Assembly (NCBI GenBank): GCA_914767715.1
Contig: OU612065.1
Coordinates: 19,406,001 to 19,470,000 of the forward strand
DNA from: Membranipora membranacea
Taxonomy: Eukaryota > Bryozoa > Gymnolaemata > Cheilostomatida > Membraniporidae
Length of the DNA stretch: 64,000 bases
Direction of reading: 5' to 3'
The position numbers and the translations under genes are program-made. This document shows positions 10,994 through 24,192 of this stretch, one piece after another. The number at the start of each line of letters is the position of its first letter. The first letter of the stretch is position 1. Below the pieces are notes generated by a model. That model did not search any database. It saw only the letters and a program-made list of their open reading frames with translations, and had not been told where the DNA came from.

Positions 10994-13900
10994 ATGATGA
11001 AGATTGACATACACAACCATATTCTACCAGAAAGCTGGCCAAACCTGAAAGAGGTGGGTACTAGGCCTAATGATGGTTCAACAGGAGCAATGTTGTTTAA
11101 AAACCCAAAAGACAGGCGGAATAAAGGTGTCTTAACCTGGGCAAGGCTGCACCGTGTGCCCCTCAGTCTGCAGGCAGGTCAGAGCAGAGCCCAGTATACC
11201 GCAGTGTAATTCAAACTGAGAACCTCCAAAATTTTTGTGTTAGAGGCGGCTATAACAAACTACGTTACCTCCTGTATTAGCGGGTACCAACTCACAGGTA
11301 CTAAAAAATAAAGCGCTGTGGTCAGCCGCCCATCATTATCACACAAATTGGATCTAGTTATACTACTAGTACTATAGGCCTACTATACTTATACTATGTT
11401 ACCGAAATGACAATGACATGCTTCGATAAAGTCCATCATATCAAACAGTCTGATTTATGCCGCACCATAAATGCATTGTGTCATTTGTTCTTGATGATAA
11501 CTTGTGTCATTTGCAGAGATATGGGTATGATGGATTCATTGAGATGGAACCTTGTTGCGATGGCTCAGGTAAAGCACGCATGATGAAGAATGGACAGCTC
11601 TTCAGAGTCGTAGAGCCAAACTGCTTCAACATTGAAGAGCGAATCAAAGACATGGACAGCACTGGTGTGTACTTTTCTTCATAGCTGAAATCACCATATT
11701 CCTTCTCTCTCTACCATCCAGCATCTTTCAAGTCTATCCCTCAATAGTTTTTGTTGACCTTTTATCTTTATTATTATTTATTTTATTTTTTAGGTGTGAC
11801 TATCCAAGTATTGAGTACAGTACCTGTGATGTTTAGTTACTGGGTAAGTATCTGTTTGAGCTATCATGTCCTACAAATAATAATAGCGCTCTTGCGTCAT
11901 AAATTTATCTGGTCGCCAGTTCAAATGTACTTTACTGTGGAACGCCTACATGACTATTAAAATTATTCATAATTACATCAATACCATCATTTAAATGTTC
12001 CACAATCTGACAGAAATAATTGTGGTAAAAGGTTATTTTCTATTTCTATTGGCCTGTCATTCTGATGGATATTTTCGATAATAGGCCAAGCCAGAAGATA
12101 CACTAGACCTCTGCAAAATAATCAACGACGACTTAGCCAAGAGTATATCCAGATATCCAGACAGATTCAGAGGATTCGCAACTTTACCTATGCAAGCCCC
12201 TGAATTGGCTGCGCAGGAGCTAAAGCGATGTGTTAAAGATCTCGGTAAGCCTTCAAACAATCCTGGCGACCGCAATATGTCAAGACTTGCTGCTGTGGTT
12301 TGGCATCAGTCCAATTGGGATGTCTTGCATACAATTCTGATTCAAATTTTTATCAATATTACTTTCAAATAATATGCCACAGTTGCAGTATAGAGAAGAG
12401 AAGACAATCCATTAGATGGTTTCTCCCAAAAACTTGAGATTGTACTTGTACTGTAAGAATGTTAGGTATTTATGTTTTTGTACTCTTTTAAAACAGGTTT
12501 TGTTGGAGTGCAGATAGGCTCCCATATAAATGACTGGAACTTGGATGCTCCTGAGCTCTACCCAGTTTGGAAGGTGAGTGAATATATTGGCTGGTATCAA
12601 CTTCCTGTACCTCATAGACTGTATTGCTCCCTTCCACTGGCCAGTGGATCGGGAGCAACTCTGAATGTAGGAAAATGGACCAAAAGTGGTCTAGTATTTA
12701 CTCTGATTTGTGTGCTCTGCTGACTAACAAGGGTTGATGGATGAATGAATTATGTGACAAGCTGTTCTATATGGGAATATGATGCACCTGCCAATTACTT
12801 TCCTGGCCAACAAACTGTGCATGCACATGTCCACGGATGAAATGCATGATAGCAAATGTCTGTCCGCGTAATTTTGACAGGCAACTTGAGTGATGGATAT
12901 CATCAAAACTGTAGGCAAGAGAGCCGCGTGGTGTAGCGTTGGCCGCTGTAAGTTTCCCTAGCAATCTATATCTGTGACCTCAAAGGAACTAAAATAGCAG
13001 CGTGCCACTAGTGTTTGAACCTGTTACACTCACAAAAGCTGATCAAATACGGAATGAGCCATGAGCAGAAAATGCAATATGATTATTAAAGTTGCGCTCC
13101 CTTTGTATCAGAGGGAATAACTCCTACACCTGCTACCGGTCGCTTTCCAAACTGACTTAGGATTGTCTGAGAGTGGCAACAGCTATATATTTTATGGCCT
13201 TTTTTCAGGCAGCTGAAGAAGTGGACTGTGGCATATTTGTACATCCCTGGGATATGCAGCTAGACGGCAGACAGTCAAAATACTGGCTTCCGTGGCTGGT
13301 GGGAATGCCGGCTGAGACAGCCACTGCAATGTGCTGTATGATATTTGGTGGAGTTCTGGAGAAATTTCCAAAGTTGAAAGTAAGTTGATTTTGTCAGTAC
13401 TTTTGTTAATCTGGGAGATGTCAAATTTCATATCCGTGTAATTATGTATCACACACGAGCTCTAATTATGAAATTGGTGACTGTAATACTATTGTTGGTA
13501 AGTATTGGGCATGTGAGGTTTTCCAATACGATTGGCTCAAAATAAAAATTATTTATGATATATTCAGTCATCCTTATTTGAGGCATCTTACATGCATGCC
13601 CTTATATATATATATATATATATATGACAGGTGTGCTCTTATATATCTTACATGCATGCTATTATATATATATTTATATATATGACTTATGACAGGTGTG
13701 CTTTGCTCACGGAGGTGGAGCTTTTCCGTTCACAATTGGAAGGATAGAACATGGTTTCAATGTGCGACCTGACCTTTGCGCAGTCAACTGTAAGGTTAAC
13801 CCTAGAGAGTATTTGGGCAGAGTTTACACTGACAGTCTCGTACATGATGCCGACGCTCTTGACCTTTTACTCAGTGTCATAGGAGAGGTATGTAAGAGTT

Positions 13901-16605
13901 CATCTTCACTTTGATTTCTGATTCCCCGACAAGATTCCTCTGGCTGCAAGAGGAAAACATTAACTCTAGCTTGTTTGGTTCACCATGAACACGAGAATGT
14001 CTGAAAGCCACAAATTCATGATAATCAAATTAAATTAGCAGTAATTTATGACTCCCTGAAGTGTCCAGAAACAAGTTCACTTGCATCAGAAGAGTGTTAT
14101 GCTAAGTCTTCTAGTTTTTAATCCCGCCTTCAAGCTGTATCATGGTGTGAAATATTCAGGCTGGTGCTGCAGTGGAAAATCAAGTGAATAATAATCAATA
14201 GTAAGACAGTTGTTAAATTTCAACTCAATTTTGTCAGATGGTTTGAATTTGAAAATTGAAAAAAAGATGCCTTTACCACAGATTGGAGAACTTGTATCAA
14301 AGCGTAACAGGAAATCAGACCTTGCATTTATGAAGATGAACAGGGTTTGAAGTTAGGACGTTGGGGTCATAATACTTCAAAAAAACGTTCAGTGATGACA
14401 TCATACATTCTACTTCTCATGACTGTGCCAAATATTATGCTTAATCATATATGTATTTGTATTACTGTGGGTCATCTAACTAAATGGCTGGTACAGCAAC
14501 CTTGACATTCTTTGTTGTGTCGCCGACCATCATCTCTATACAAGAACACCATTTCACTTGGCTATCAAGAATTCAGTCAGTCAGACAGATTGAGAAAAAT
14601 AATACCATTACTACTCCTAGGCAATTAATATCAACATGACTGTGTATGCCTGGTCTCTATGCTGATCTTACATACATATGATTGGTGAAGTTAAATTTGC
14701 CTTAATCGTTGAATTTGTAATCAACTTCTGATTAATCTCACTTTTGTTGCAATGATTTCATAACTAGAGATTCCTTGCTGGATGAACTTTTTAATACAAT
14801 GTTGCAATGATTTTGTTTGCATGCAGAAAGCATGTTGTTGCACGAAAATTGTTTATTGATTAATTATGTATGAACTTGTAATATTTGTTTCGAAACCGTT
14901 TCTCTGACATATTTGGCCCGCTTTCCACAATGTTTACTTCACCAAGGTTCTTCCAGGCAATACCTTATAATTTAATTCAGCAGTAAGATATGATTGATTC
15001 TAATAAGAAACCCAAAATAATTCTCGACCTAAGCCCATCGGCATTTTGACCTATATCTATATTTCATCTCACAAGTTTCCTTTGTCAATTTTCACTCTAC
15101 CTTGAGTATTGAGCTACGAGCCTAAAAGAAACAGCCTGATCGATAGTCGTTGGATGGCTTGTCTATCCCAATGACTGCTGCATAATCCACTTTTCATCTT
15201 ATTTAGGACAATGTCTTACTCGGCACAGACTATCCCTTCCCTCTGGGGGACTTAACAGCTGGAGAAGCGGTCGAGAACTCAACGAAACTCAACCAGTCTG
15301 TTAAGGTATGTGTGTGGAAAGTATATAGGGCCTACCCTAGAGGAGAAAATATTAGCTAGAGTTTAGTTGAGCTATATTGAGGTGACTTAATATTGGCTAG
15401 CGTAAACTTTAGCTAGCTAGGATTGGGGCTTATATAAAGTAAGTTATATAAGCCCCAACCCTAGTGAGCTAGTTAGCAATAATTTTGAAACGGCCGAACG
15501 TTTCCTCACGCAATTACCTTACTTCTCTAGGGTATATCATTGCTGAACAATCATGGGGAAAATTATGACAGCACGCGACAGTCATAATGAATATAACCTC
15601 ACTTTTACAAGGGGCTTTTCCTTGGTGTACCTGTAAATTGTGGTAAGACATGCTCAGGTAACGCAGATTTTCTAATAGAGAGTCGGGTCAATGGCCCTCC
15701 TACCTGTGCCCAGGCACTGTCTCAGGTAAGTAATTAAGAAACCTTGATGATTAAGCTTAAGAAAAACCCTGGGACTGAATCAGTAGATTCAACTTGATCA
15801 ATATGGATGTAAAGCCAGATAAGTCATTGTACTCCATGGAGTGCTTGTTGAGCGTGATGCCCATTACTGTAGCTTGTCTACACCTTCCATCTACCAGTTT
15901 CAGGATATGATGACACCATAAACATATAAATACTTTTGTTTATTCATGGATGACACTCTCCTTTCGGATCAGATGGCAGCTGATGACGCGCCTTTATTTA
16001 TTCTGATACATTTAACACACTCCAACTTTAATATTTTTACATCAGTGATGTCACAACAACAGGCTAACAGCGTGAAGCATTGACGCTCACCAAGTATAAA
16101 TTTAGTTTGAATGCCTAGATATTGACTTAAGATTGCTCTAGTTTTCATATGTAGTTGTCAGTGGGTAGTCTAGTCGTGCGGCAACCAGCGCCGTATTACT
16201 ATGAAAACAGCGGCCATGAACAAGAATCGATTATGCTGCCTCTTCTGGTTTTCTAGTATGAATAACCTGTTACAACATTTGGAGGCCATAAGTAGTTTCG
16301 AGTTGTCTTGCAGAATGCTTCTTTACTTGCCCACATCATGTTTTGGAAAAGTTTTTGTCATTTCTGTTTATTGTATACATATGCTAATAGCTGCTTTGTA
16401 CATAAAAAAATATGTTTTGGGGTTTGCTCTAGAACTTTCAAACTTCAAGATTATCGGAACAGAATTGTACCATGATGAGGAAAAAGTAGTTTGAATAGTA
16501 GTGTAGCTTACTAGCATTAAGCTCCAATAACACAAAAAACATGTTTGTTTACAGAAAAAGGTCTTCTCTGAGAATGCAATGAAATTCCTCAACATGAAAC
16601 AATAA
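10994..16605 (+). CDS. ACMSD: 2-amino-3-carboxymuconate-6-semialdehyde decarboxylase
   Basis: Decarboxylates ACMS in the kynurenine pathway, diverting tryptophan carbon away from quinolinate and NAD. It is a zinc enzyme of the amidohydrolase superfamily. Exons: 10994-11053, 11517-11664, 11794-11843, 12085-12244, 12497-12573, 13209-13379, 13696-13887, 15207-15305, 16555-16605. They total 1008 nt, or 335 aa, against 336 in human. Metal-site residues are visible: KIDIHNH (His-x-His at the N-terminus), FVHPWDM, CFAHGGGAFPF and LGTDYPFPLG (the Asp). Exon 3 reads QVLSTVPVMFSYW, nearly invariant in the family. There are two adjacent ATGs (10994, 10997); the second restores the family's numbering of the first histidines. 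The last exon (KKVFSENAMKFLNMKQ) corresponds to the usual NALAFLGL tail. AATAAA overlaps the stop codon at 16601-16606. Confidence 0.96.
13582..13702 (+). repeat. duplicated 3' splice-site segment before ACMSD exon 7
   Basis: Two imperfect units each contain ATCTTACATGCATGC, an AT tract and GACAGGTGTGCT. The second GACAG (13691-13695) is the real acceptor of exon 7. The first (13626-13630) is an exact decoy 65 bases upstream that would shift the frame. Confidence 0.65.
13888..15206 (+). other. ACMSD intron 7
   Basis: 1.3 kb of AT-rich intron. No exon, clear repeat or element was recognised. Confidence 0.6.
15306..16554 (+). other. ACMSD intron 8 with one hairpin
   Basis: Contains a hairpin at about 15411-15476 whose core pairs TTGGGGCTTATATAA (15424-15438) with its complement (15444-15458). 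A 97-codon open frame at 16201-16494 has no recognisable domain and was not called a gene. Confidence 0.55.
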
Positions 16606-17252
16606 AATGAAGAGGAAGATATAAATAACAGGAGTGATACATAGAACTGTAGCAGTATCTGGAAGGGGTAGGTACGGTACACACAGTCATCATGCTGCGC
16701 GTTATTCAGGTAAAAAATGCTGATTGCAATTTCACTATGATTCAGAAAGTTAAGTTGCTTCATAAAAATATTTTAGTTGAGGAATTTTTAGCTCATGAAA
16801 ATATTTACAAATCATGACATACCAAGGATTTCATCATTGACAAATTGTCACTCATATTTTACTCGGTCATCAGGGATGTTTCAAATACCTCAAGCAATTG
16901 ATCCATGATGCTTGTCGTTGGGGGAGAGGAGGGTTATGTGCGCATCATGTCAGTTTTTGCCAGGATTTTCTATTTTATTATACAGAGCACTCTGAGCTGT
17001 GTTGATAGTCCGTTTTTATAGCATGACGAGAATTGTAACCTCAGTCTTTTTCCATTTTTTTTCCAGTTACTTGTTCTATACATCTTTTTCACTCCGCTGC
17101 CCTTCAAGGTTCATTAGATTGCTGTAGATATGTGATAGACCAACTACACTGGTGCTGACTTTGCCATGAGTTATACTCGTGCTTTTGAGGTTTCCTGATC
17201 CCGAGAGATATTTTGTTACAATAAATAAGATAATTAGAGGTGAAAAGCTGGC
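16606..17252. other. convergent ACMSD/RIT 3' region
   Basis: 647 bases between two stop codons facing each other. No coding exon was seen. It must hold both 3' UTRs, apart from the AATAAA already overlapping the ACMSD stop. Confidence 0.5.
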
Positions 17253-20200
17253 TCATGATTTATTTGACTTTGACGAAGGTCGTGCCCAGTTCCTGATCTG
17301 TCGCAAACATTGTCTGAAGCCTTTTTTGTGCTTCTTTGTCAGTTCATTGTTTCGCGCGTGTTCGAATTTCCTCACTTCTCTAATGATTTCATGGAAGATC
17401 TCGTCCACACACTGTCTTCTTGCCGCTGAAGTCTCAAAAAACGGGCAGCCATATTGATCTGCTAGTGCTTGCCCTTCTTGTGTCGACACCTGCAAAAATA
17501 AAAATTGATCTCATATCACATTACGCCATCTACCAAACTGATAATGGAGGAATAGCTCGAGGTGGTTGGTGGTGTTGGGGAAGTACTTATTCTCAGCTAA
17601 CTTTCCTTTGAAAATAATCAGGCCCAGATTCTTGCTATCACTTCAAGTGAAAGAATTTGATGTCTTCAGAAGCACGGTGGGTATTAATTTTCTCACATCT
17701 TTGGCTTGACTCTACTTTGTACAGTCAGTGTTTTGAACACCCTGGAATGTGAAACATGATCACCAGGCATTTGAAGGCACAATGAGTTACGCAAATAAAG
17801 TTTACACAAACTCAAAATTAACATCAGGAATTGAAATCACACCTGGCCTACTGGCTATAACAGAATGTTTTGACTATAACGTTGTTAACCAGTAGCTGTT
17901 GATTACCAAAGACTTGTGAAGTCTATCCTGATTACACCAAGAATACACATTGGTGATTGCCCAGTGCTTGGCTTATCCAACTCTTTTGTTCTATTAGAGT
18001 ATTTGACATGTTGGTGTTCATTGCAATTCCCATGCTGAAACCAACAAGTGGGGTGAAATTTGATACTAAAGCCTATATTGCTGTGACTATTGATAGTCGG
18101 CTGTGCCATTCACTAAGATGTTGGACTGGACATCAGCATTACACTAGAATGGAGGGCTGATCAATTTTATCCTGAGACACCAGTTTGAGTGGTAAATTTG
18201 AACTGCTAGAAGTGCATAGTCCTAAAATATGGGTAGTTTATGTGGAAAAGACCAGAGCTGTGTTTCCTCAAACTGTTGGCTATGAATCACCATGTGAAGG
18301 CCCTCTAGGCGGTTTTGATTTGTTGGAGTTGACATTGACTTAGTAAGCGCGTACATCATTTGTTGGAGTGCGCTTGTCTAAGTGGAATGGGCATGTAATA
18401 AAGTGAGTTGAAATAGTGGAAATGAGTAGAATGCCGGTGGTGGCTCTAGTGTGGTTAGCAAAAATAACTGACCCTCAGTCATACTTCCCTCAATCGCTGT
18501 ACTGAGATATGCTGTATTATGGAGCTTGAGATGATTGTTTCAGCTTTTCTTACAACAAACTTTGACAGTTTTGTAATGTCAAATGGAATTTCAATCTGTA
18601 TTGTCTATTTTTGTGATTGACATGAAATTTCTGATTGATGATGAAAGCAATAAACTCTCTTATCAATGTAATGGTACACCTTCCATGTCATGAGAAAAGA
18701 TCAAAAGGATTCTTGGGAGTCAACATCAAAGCTATCGTGATGTACTTGTGCCGATCACAAAATTTATACACGTAGTTCAAACTTTGAAATTCCCAAGAAC
18801 AGGGGTGAGGATGTAATCTTCATTTTTAGTGAGGGTTTTACAACAACAGTTGGATACTGATGATTGGAATTATACCACGGTCTTATGATGATGAACATTT
18901 GATAGGAAAAAAACCCTGGATGAAAGTATGGAAATGATTAATTATACTTTGCTCCATAGATAAAAGAAAAAACAAACCCTGGGTAAAGATTGTTATATAG
19001 AGCTGACCTTGTTTCGAACTTTATACATAAATAGAGCCTGTCCAAGCAGTGAATTTTTTCCTCGTGTTATCAATAATTGAGATTTTTCGTTATCAGCTAA
19101 CTGGTTATTTATGTCTAGCCAGCGGAGAGAAAAGAATTGATTTTACACATCGGTCTCCGCAATTTGATGATAAATGAACATCTGTCTTCGATAGTACCGC
19201 TAACTACTTTGTGTGTTACACTTCCATACAATGACTAGTTTTGCTATTTCCAAAATCACAGACACTTCTTCGTGTCCCATCCCTCATTAATGGGTCATCG
19301 ATAAGTTGCTATGCTGTTTCTATAGAATCACAAGATGTTTGGCAGTAGATATCCCACATTCATGCCCACTGTGTCTGAGCAAAGTTAGACAAGCTTGGCA
19401 GTCAATGAGCCAGATATGACACTACTGTCTGACTAAGCTAAGAAGTTGAAAGTGTAAAAGGAAATTAGATGTGCTTCTTGATTAGACGATTTGTCAAAAA
19501 CTAACCTGTCTTTTCGCTGAGAGATCTACTTTGTTTCCGACTAGAAGGATGGGAATGTTTTCAAGACATCGGACTCGTTTTATGAGCCGACTGTACTCTT
19601 TTATTTCGTTAAAACTCCGCCGATCCGTCACAGAGTAGCATATCAAAAAACCTTCGCCGCTTCTCATATACTGTTCTCGCATTGCTGTGAATTCTCTCTG
19701 TAAATAAATATACCGGTAAGATCAAGTTAGACTGGCTTGCTGTGAATCATAATCATAATAATTTAGTTAAAGTGCTCAAACTTTTCTGAGTGGTGGTGGT
19801 AGCGTTCAATAGGAGATTGATAATGAAATGCCACTATCCAACTGAACAAGGCTAGATGTAAGCACCTACCTAAATAATATTGTAATAATTATGAAATACA
19901 CATATTGCAGGGTCTTATAATCATCGGAAGTTTATCATCACAGGGTAAGGATATCTTTACTCAGTGGTATAATGCTCCATTATAGTCAGTCGGCCCACCT
20001 GCCCCTCCTAAGCCAGATCACTGAGTAGATCAAGCACCTCAGTTGGTCACATTTGGTCTACTTTGAAGGGGAGAGTCATATTTGTTCTACTTTGAAGGGG
20101 AGAGAGTCATATTTGTTCTACTTGTAATGGATTGTCCCAGCCCACACACGCGAGGCAGAAAGATTGACGTAAGTTGCTGATACCCTGGTACTGATGGTGT

Positions 20201-22877
20201 GATTTCTGCCCAGGTTGGTCAGGTTTAACGTGACGGTTAACACCAGTGATTACCATGTGACTACCCAGGTGTCAGGGTCATGTTACTGCCCAGGTGTCAG
20301 GGTCATGTGACAAAGTGGGGTGTGTAAGAGGGAAAGCTTACCTGGCCTGCAGTGTCCAGGATATCTAGATGGGCTATTTCACCGTCCACTATACATTGCT
20401 GCCTGTATGCATCCTCTACAAAAAATACCAATCATCAAGATTATTCACAGAAGGATATAACGTATAATAGATGTGCTGACTCAAAGGGATTTTTTCCTCA
20501 TTTATGGCCAGGGTATACTAAAATGTATCCAATAAAGAGCAGATTTAGTGGGGTTAGGCTCCACCAGGCACATGATGTAAGGCAGGTTCCTGTTTGGCTC
20601 TTGATTACTATTACTGAGATCTGTTTTTCAAATGAAACCCATCGATTAGATTGATGGATGGATGTTGAAAGATGCGCTCATGTGTTAAGATGGTGATGAG
20701 TAACTTGTCAGATAATGATGCCACAGTAAAACTTGTGTTGGCTTCTCATTGAATTCCAACTTTTGGGACTTGTGACTTCTAGCAATAGCTATATCAGGGA
20801 AACGAGAACAGAGTTTGGGGCCTGAGGTTCAACTTGCCCTTCATGCAGTTTCTACAAGCGGAGTTGGTGAGATGGCCTGGCCGCCTGATGGCGCAATCAG
20901 TAAGCGCGCTTGCTATTCACTACCAGGCGATTGGTGTTGCGGGTTTGAGTCCCATTGGGAGAGCTTTCAAGGTTGATTGAACCGGCCCCCCCCGCACCTT
21001 CTGGTGGATACCTCTTCTGAGCACTTCAATAAGGGATAGTAGGTAATTCAAAGGCCTAAGGCTCAACTACAAAAGCGACATCAATTATCAGAGTAGGTTT
21101 TGGGGGAAAAAAACAGTTAAACCACTTACCAATAGTTGGATCATGAGTTTCAACAAATGTGCTGGCAACGAATTGCATGGTCAACGCTGAAATGTAAAAT
21201 TAAAGCATGATAACAATGTATAACAGTCATGTAAAGTTATGTATATCTAATGGGGTTGTTGGCCTGTAAAATTGGCATCAGATGTTACAAAGCTTATGCC
21301 AACAGTATTTCAGATGATCATAGAAACAAACTCCTAACAACTAAACACTGTTATCACTAGTTGGCAAATTGGCATCACTCCAAGACAGTAAATGTATTTA
21401 TCGCCAGGCAGTGACATCACAAACTGGTATTTACCCTGTCTCTAATGACATCACATTGCAATAATTGCAGCAAACTTAGTAACTTTGATTGGAAACAAGA
21501 GAATTGCATCAATCATGAAGCAATTCTGGAACAAGTAGGTTATAATGTAACATATTTATATATATATATAAATATATGTATAATCTATGATATAATATAA
21601 TCCCATCATTCAAACCTACAGAACTAACACTATATTGCTTCTACGGGTTTGAGTGATGGGATTCGAGTGCTTGGCTTGTCACAATTGACAACAAGGTTAA
21701 TACACACATACAATAAAACTTGCACCCTAAACATATGTGGGTACTTCTATTACTATTTACACTTTGCAAGCAATTATGACAATAAGATTTAACAGTCACT
21801 ATCACACTTAGTTGATAAATAATTAAGCAAGACCATGGAGTGCTCAAAAAGACACAATATGCAGACAAAATGTCACCAGCACTGTGATAAACAGGCTCTT
21901 TTGTCAACATCACGCTTAAAGACCTTTGTTTACCAGTTAATCACTACTATTGACTAAGTGCGCATTTCATTCCAGTCGCAATAAATTACCCAAGTGTTTG
22001 GCCAAAGTAGTGGGAAATCATTTCCATTATTAATTTACACATATTTTATTTGTTAGCTGAACTTGAAAACCTCTTTCATCTCCAACTTATACTCTGCCCA
22101 GCAAGCTTCCCACACATAGTTTATGTACCGATTTGACATGGTGCGGGTGACTATTGTTCAGACAAATTCAGGATTATCAACTTTTGCATCGTCAAGCACA
22201 GACAGTGACCAAAGGGCCTCACACAGGTTTTCATTTATAGTACTGCCATACTTGCTGCTATCAGAATCCCCCCTCCAAGCTATCTTTGACAAAATTTGAT
22301 GGAATTTGGTTAGTTGTTGTCATTGACCAAACTCTTTGAACACAGTCAAAATATGAAGTTTAACTGTATTTTAGGCGACTTGCATTGCTGCCGTTATACA
22401 AAAACCTATAAAAGCAGACAAGTTAGTCGCAATTGCTCCTCTCTGATCGCTTAAGACATTAGTTGAACAATCAAGGCGGACAATATAAATACAGCTTTAT
22501 CAGCCTTGCCATTTGTAAGTGCATCGTAATTGCTTATTGTATAACACACAGCGCTAACCATAAGGGTGCAACGCCCGATCTATGATGACTTGTTTGCTGA
22601 AGCGTTGTTGCGCAAAGTAATCTTAGCAAGCTGTCTTCAACGCCAGACTAATAGACCACTGGCCAATCCCGTTATGTATTATGGGCGACCAATATCTCAC
22701 TGACTATGCCTAGGGTCAGGGCGAGTGATAAGGCCCCTGATTTTTTATCAACCAAGCATTCTTACCTGACTTGCCAACTCCGCCATCCCCAAGGATCACT
22801 ATTTTGTATGGTATAGTCTTTCTTTCCTTGCCTAACGAGTCGGACTTAGTACTACCAGTTGACATGGTTCGCACCAT
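17253..22877 (-). CDS. RIT1: RIT-like Ras-family small GTPase
   Basis: A membrane-associated GTP switch of the RIT/RIC branch of Ras, expected to signal towards MAP kinases. Exons in transcript order: 22877-22766, 21186-21130, 20415-20342, 19697-19506, 17489-17253. From the ATG at 22877 it is 223 aa. From the ATG at 22865 it is 219 aa, the length of human RIT1. An in-frame TAA lies upstream of both. All G boxes are visible: [13 protein letters not shown] with the catalytic Gln, NKVD and ETSA. The effector loop HDPTIEDAY is the RIT signature, distinct from classical Ras, as is [17 protein letters not shown]. The C-terminus ([19 protein letters not shown], ending SNKS) is basic and has no CAAX box, again as in RIT. 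RIT1 and RIT2 are vertebrate duplicates, so this is probably co-orthologous to both. Confidence 0.92.
17490..19505 (-). other. RIT-like gene, last intron
   Basis: 2.0 kb intron with scattered short open frames on both strands, none with splice sites or domains. No element was recognised. Confidence 0.5.
20045..20122. repeat. tandem repeat, about 31-bp unit
   Basis: About two and a half copies of a unit containing CATATTTGTTCTACTTTGAAG followed by GGGGAGA, inside a RIT intron. Confidence 0.75.
20256..20305. repeat. 25-bp unit repeated twice
   Basis: Two direct copies differing at two positions, each containing CCCAGGTGTCAGGGTCA. It lies just upstream on the plus strand of the RIT exon at 20342-20415. 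Confidence 0.8.
20875..21050 (+). mobile_element. tRNA-derived SINE
   Basis: Has a pol III A-box-like segment (TGGCGCAATCAGTAAGCGC) and, about 50 bases later, a B-box-like segment (GGGTTTGAGTCCC). A diverged copy in the same orientation occurs at about 49345-49490 and shares the segment after the B box. It lies in a RIT intron close to the exon at 21130. Confidence 0.6.
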
Positions 22878-24192
22878 ATGTTCAACGGGAGATATCCTTT
22901 ATTGAGATGCTTCCAGAACTTCACTGAAGGCTACTTTCTTTACAATATCCGCAACTGTTGGTTGTTGTTAGTTATGGCCTTACTGGTGATGCTCTGATGT
23001 GTACTGAGAAGCTAATTTGATGCCAAGTTCTGATTGTTGATAGAGAAATGTTGCATCCAGACGAATCTTCTCTTTAGATTGTCAAAGCCACAATATGCTG
23101 GTATTTGTAGAGGAATAAGTCTGACTGAACAAAGTGCTATCAGTATGCTGACTGTCAGTGTTAGCTTTATAGGCACCACTGTACAGGTGCTTGTGTCATG
23201 AGAATGTAAGTACTATGCGTGCAGTTTCTATATTTATCCTCAATCATGATTGGCTTATATTTTCAAGAGCATTAACTGATTGGTTCATTTCATAGTCCTT
23301 AGATTGGAATGTTTACATTTAACCAGTAATCTCGGTGTGATCATTGTGTTAATAAGGAGACATTGTTTGGTCTAGCCTATCAACTGATTACTGTTTATTG
23401 TGAAACTGCGAAGCGTATTAAATATTTGAGTTTGACAGAAAGGACAACTCTGCATTGCATGATAAACTGAAGAGCCCAGTTGCTATGAACAGAGTTTTTT
23501 CTTAGTACGAAGTACTGTTTAATGTGCAGTAGTGTTCAATTGCGTAGCACTCCAAAATATTGTCGTTGGTGCAAGTAAGGCATATAGCCTATAATATTAT
23601 ACAAGCTGGGCAAATTTTTGTCTTGTAAGAACAGTTGCTAGGATCTGGTTGCAGTTTTGCCAATTGATTTATGATTGTGCAATCGAACAGAGTGCTAATA
23701 TTAGGCAGCAGCAAATTCACGCTATATATAGACGTATAATCATGTATTTAAAACTAAGATTTATAAATGCAAAAATATGGAAGGACTACCTGTTGGCTAA
23801 AAAATTTAGCATAAGGACGGATATCAAAATCAAAACAATGGTATGGAATGTTTAACCACAGAAAATTCATTCGTACAGTAGTATAAAATGAGGTTTATGA
23901 CAGCTAAATCTTCAAGCAATGCATTGATACATCTTCATGTATTGACTTATAATAATTATAATATCCTACATACACATTATCAAATTGAAATATTGAATTC
24001 ATGAACAATCAGAAACTAAAACATAATAAGCATTAGTTCGCTCAGCATCCATGATCTTACAATTCAAGGCACAATTTTTTCTAAATCTTCATCTATACCT
24101 ATTGGTTGCAATTTATTTATTTCCGCGACGGTTCATACTAGCTGTACCTCATGGTATTACGAGGGGTGTACATAGATCATGGTTGCCGGCGT
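22878..24192. other. RIT-FBXO16 intergenic region
   Basis: The promoter side of the RIT-like gene and the 3' UTR side of FBXO16. A minus-strand AATAAA (TTTATT on +) at 24112-24117 is a candidate FBXO16 polyadenylation signal. The 68-codon open frame at 23649-23855 has no recognisable domain. No mobile element was seen. Confidence 0.5.

Noticed and set aside
12925-12960. tRNA-like A box (CGTGGTGTAGCGTTGG)
   Set aside because: No B box at the expected distance and no related copy.
16201-16494. 97-codon open frame in ACMSD intron 8 (+)
   Set aside because: It has no domain, no splice partners and an unremarkable composition; it lies between two firm ACMSD exons.
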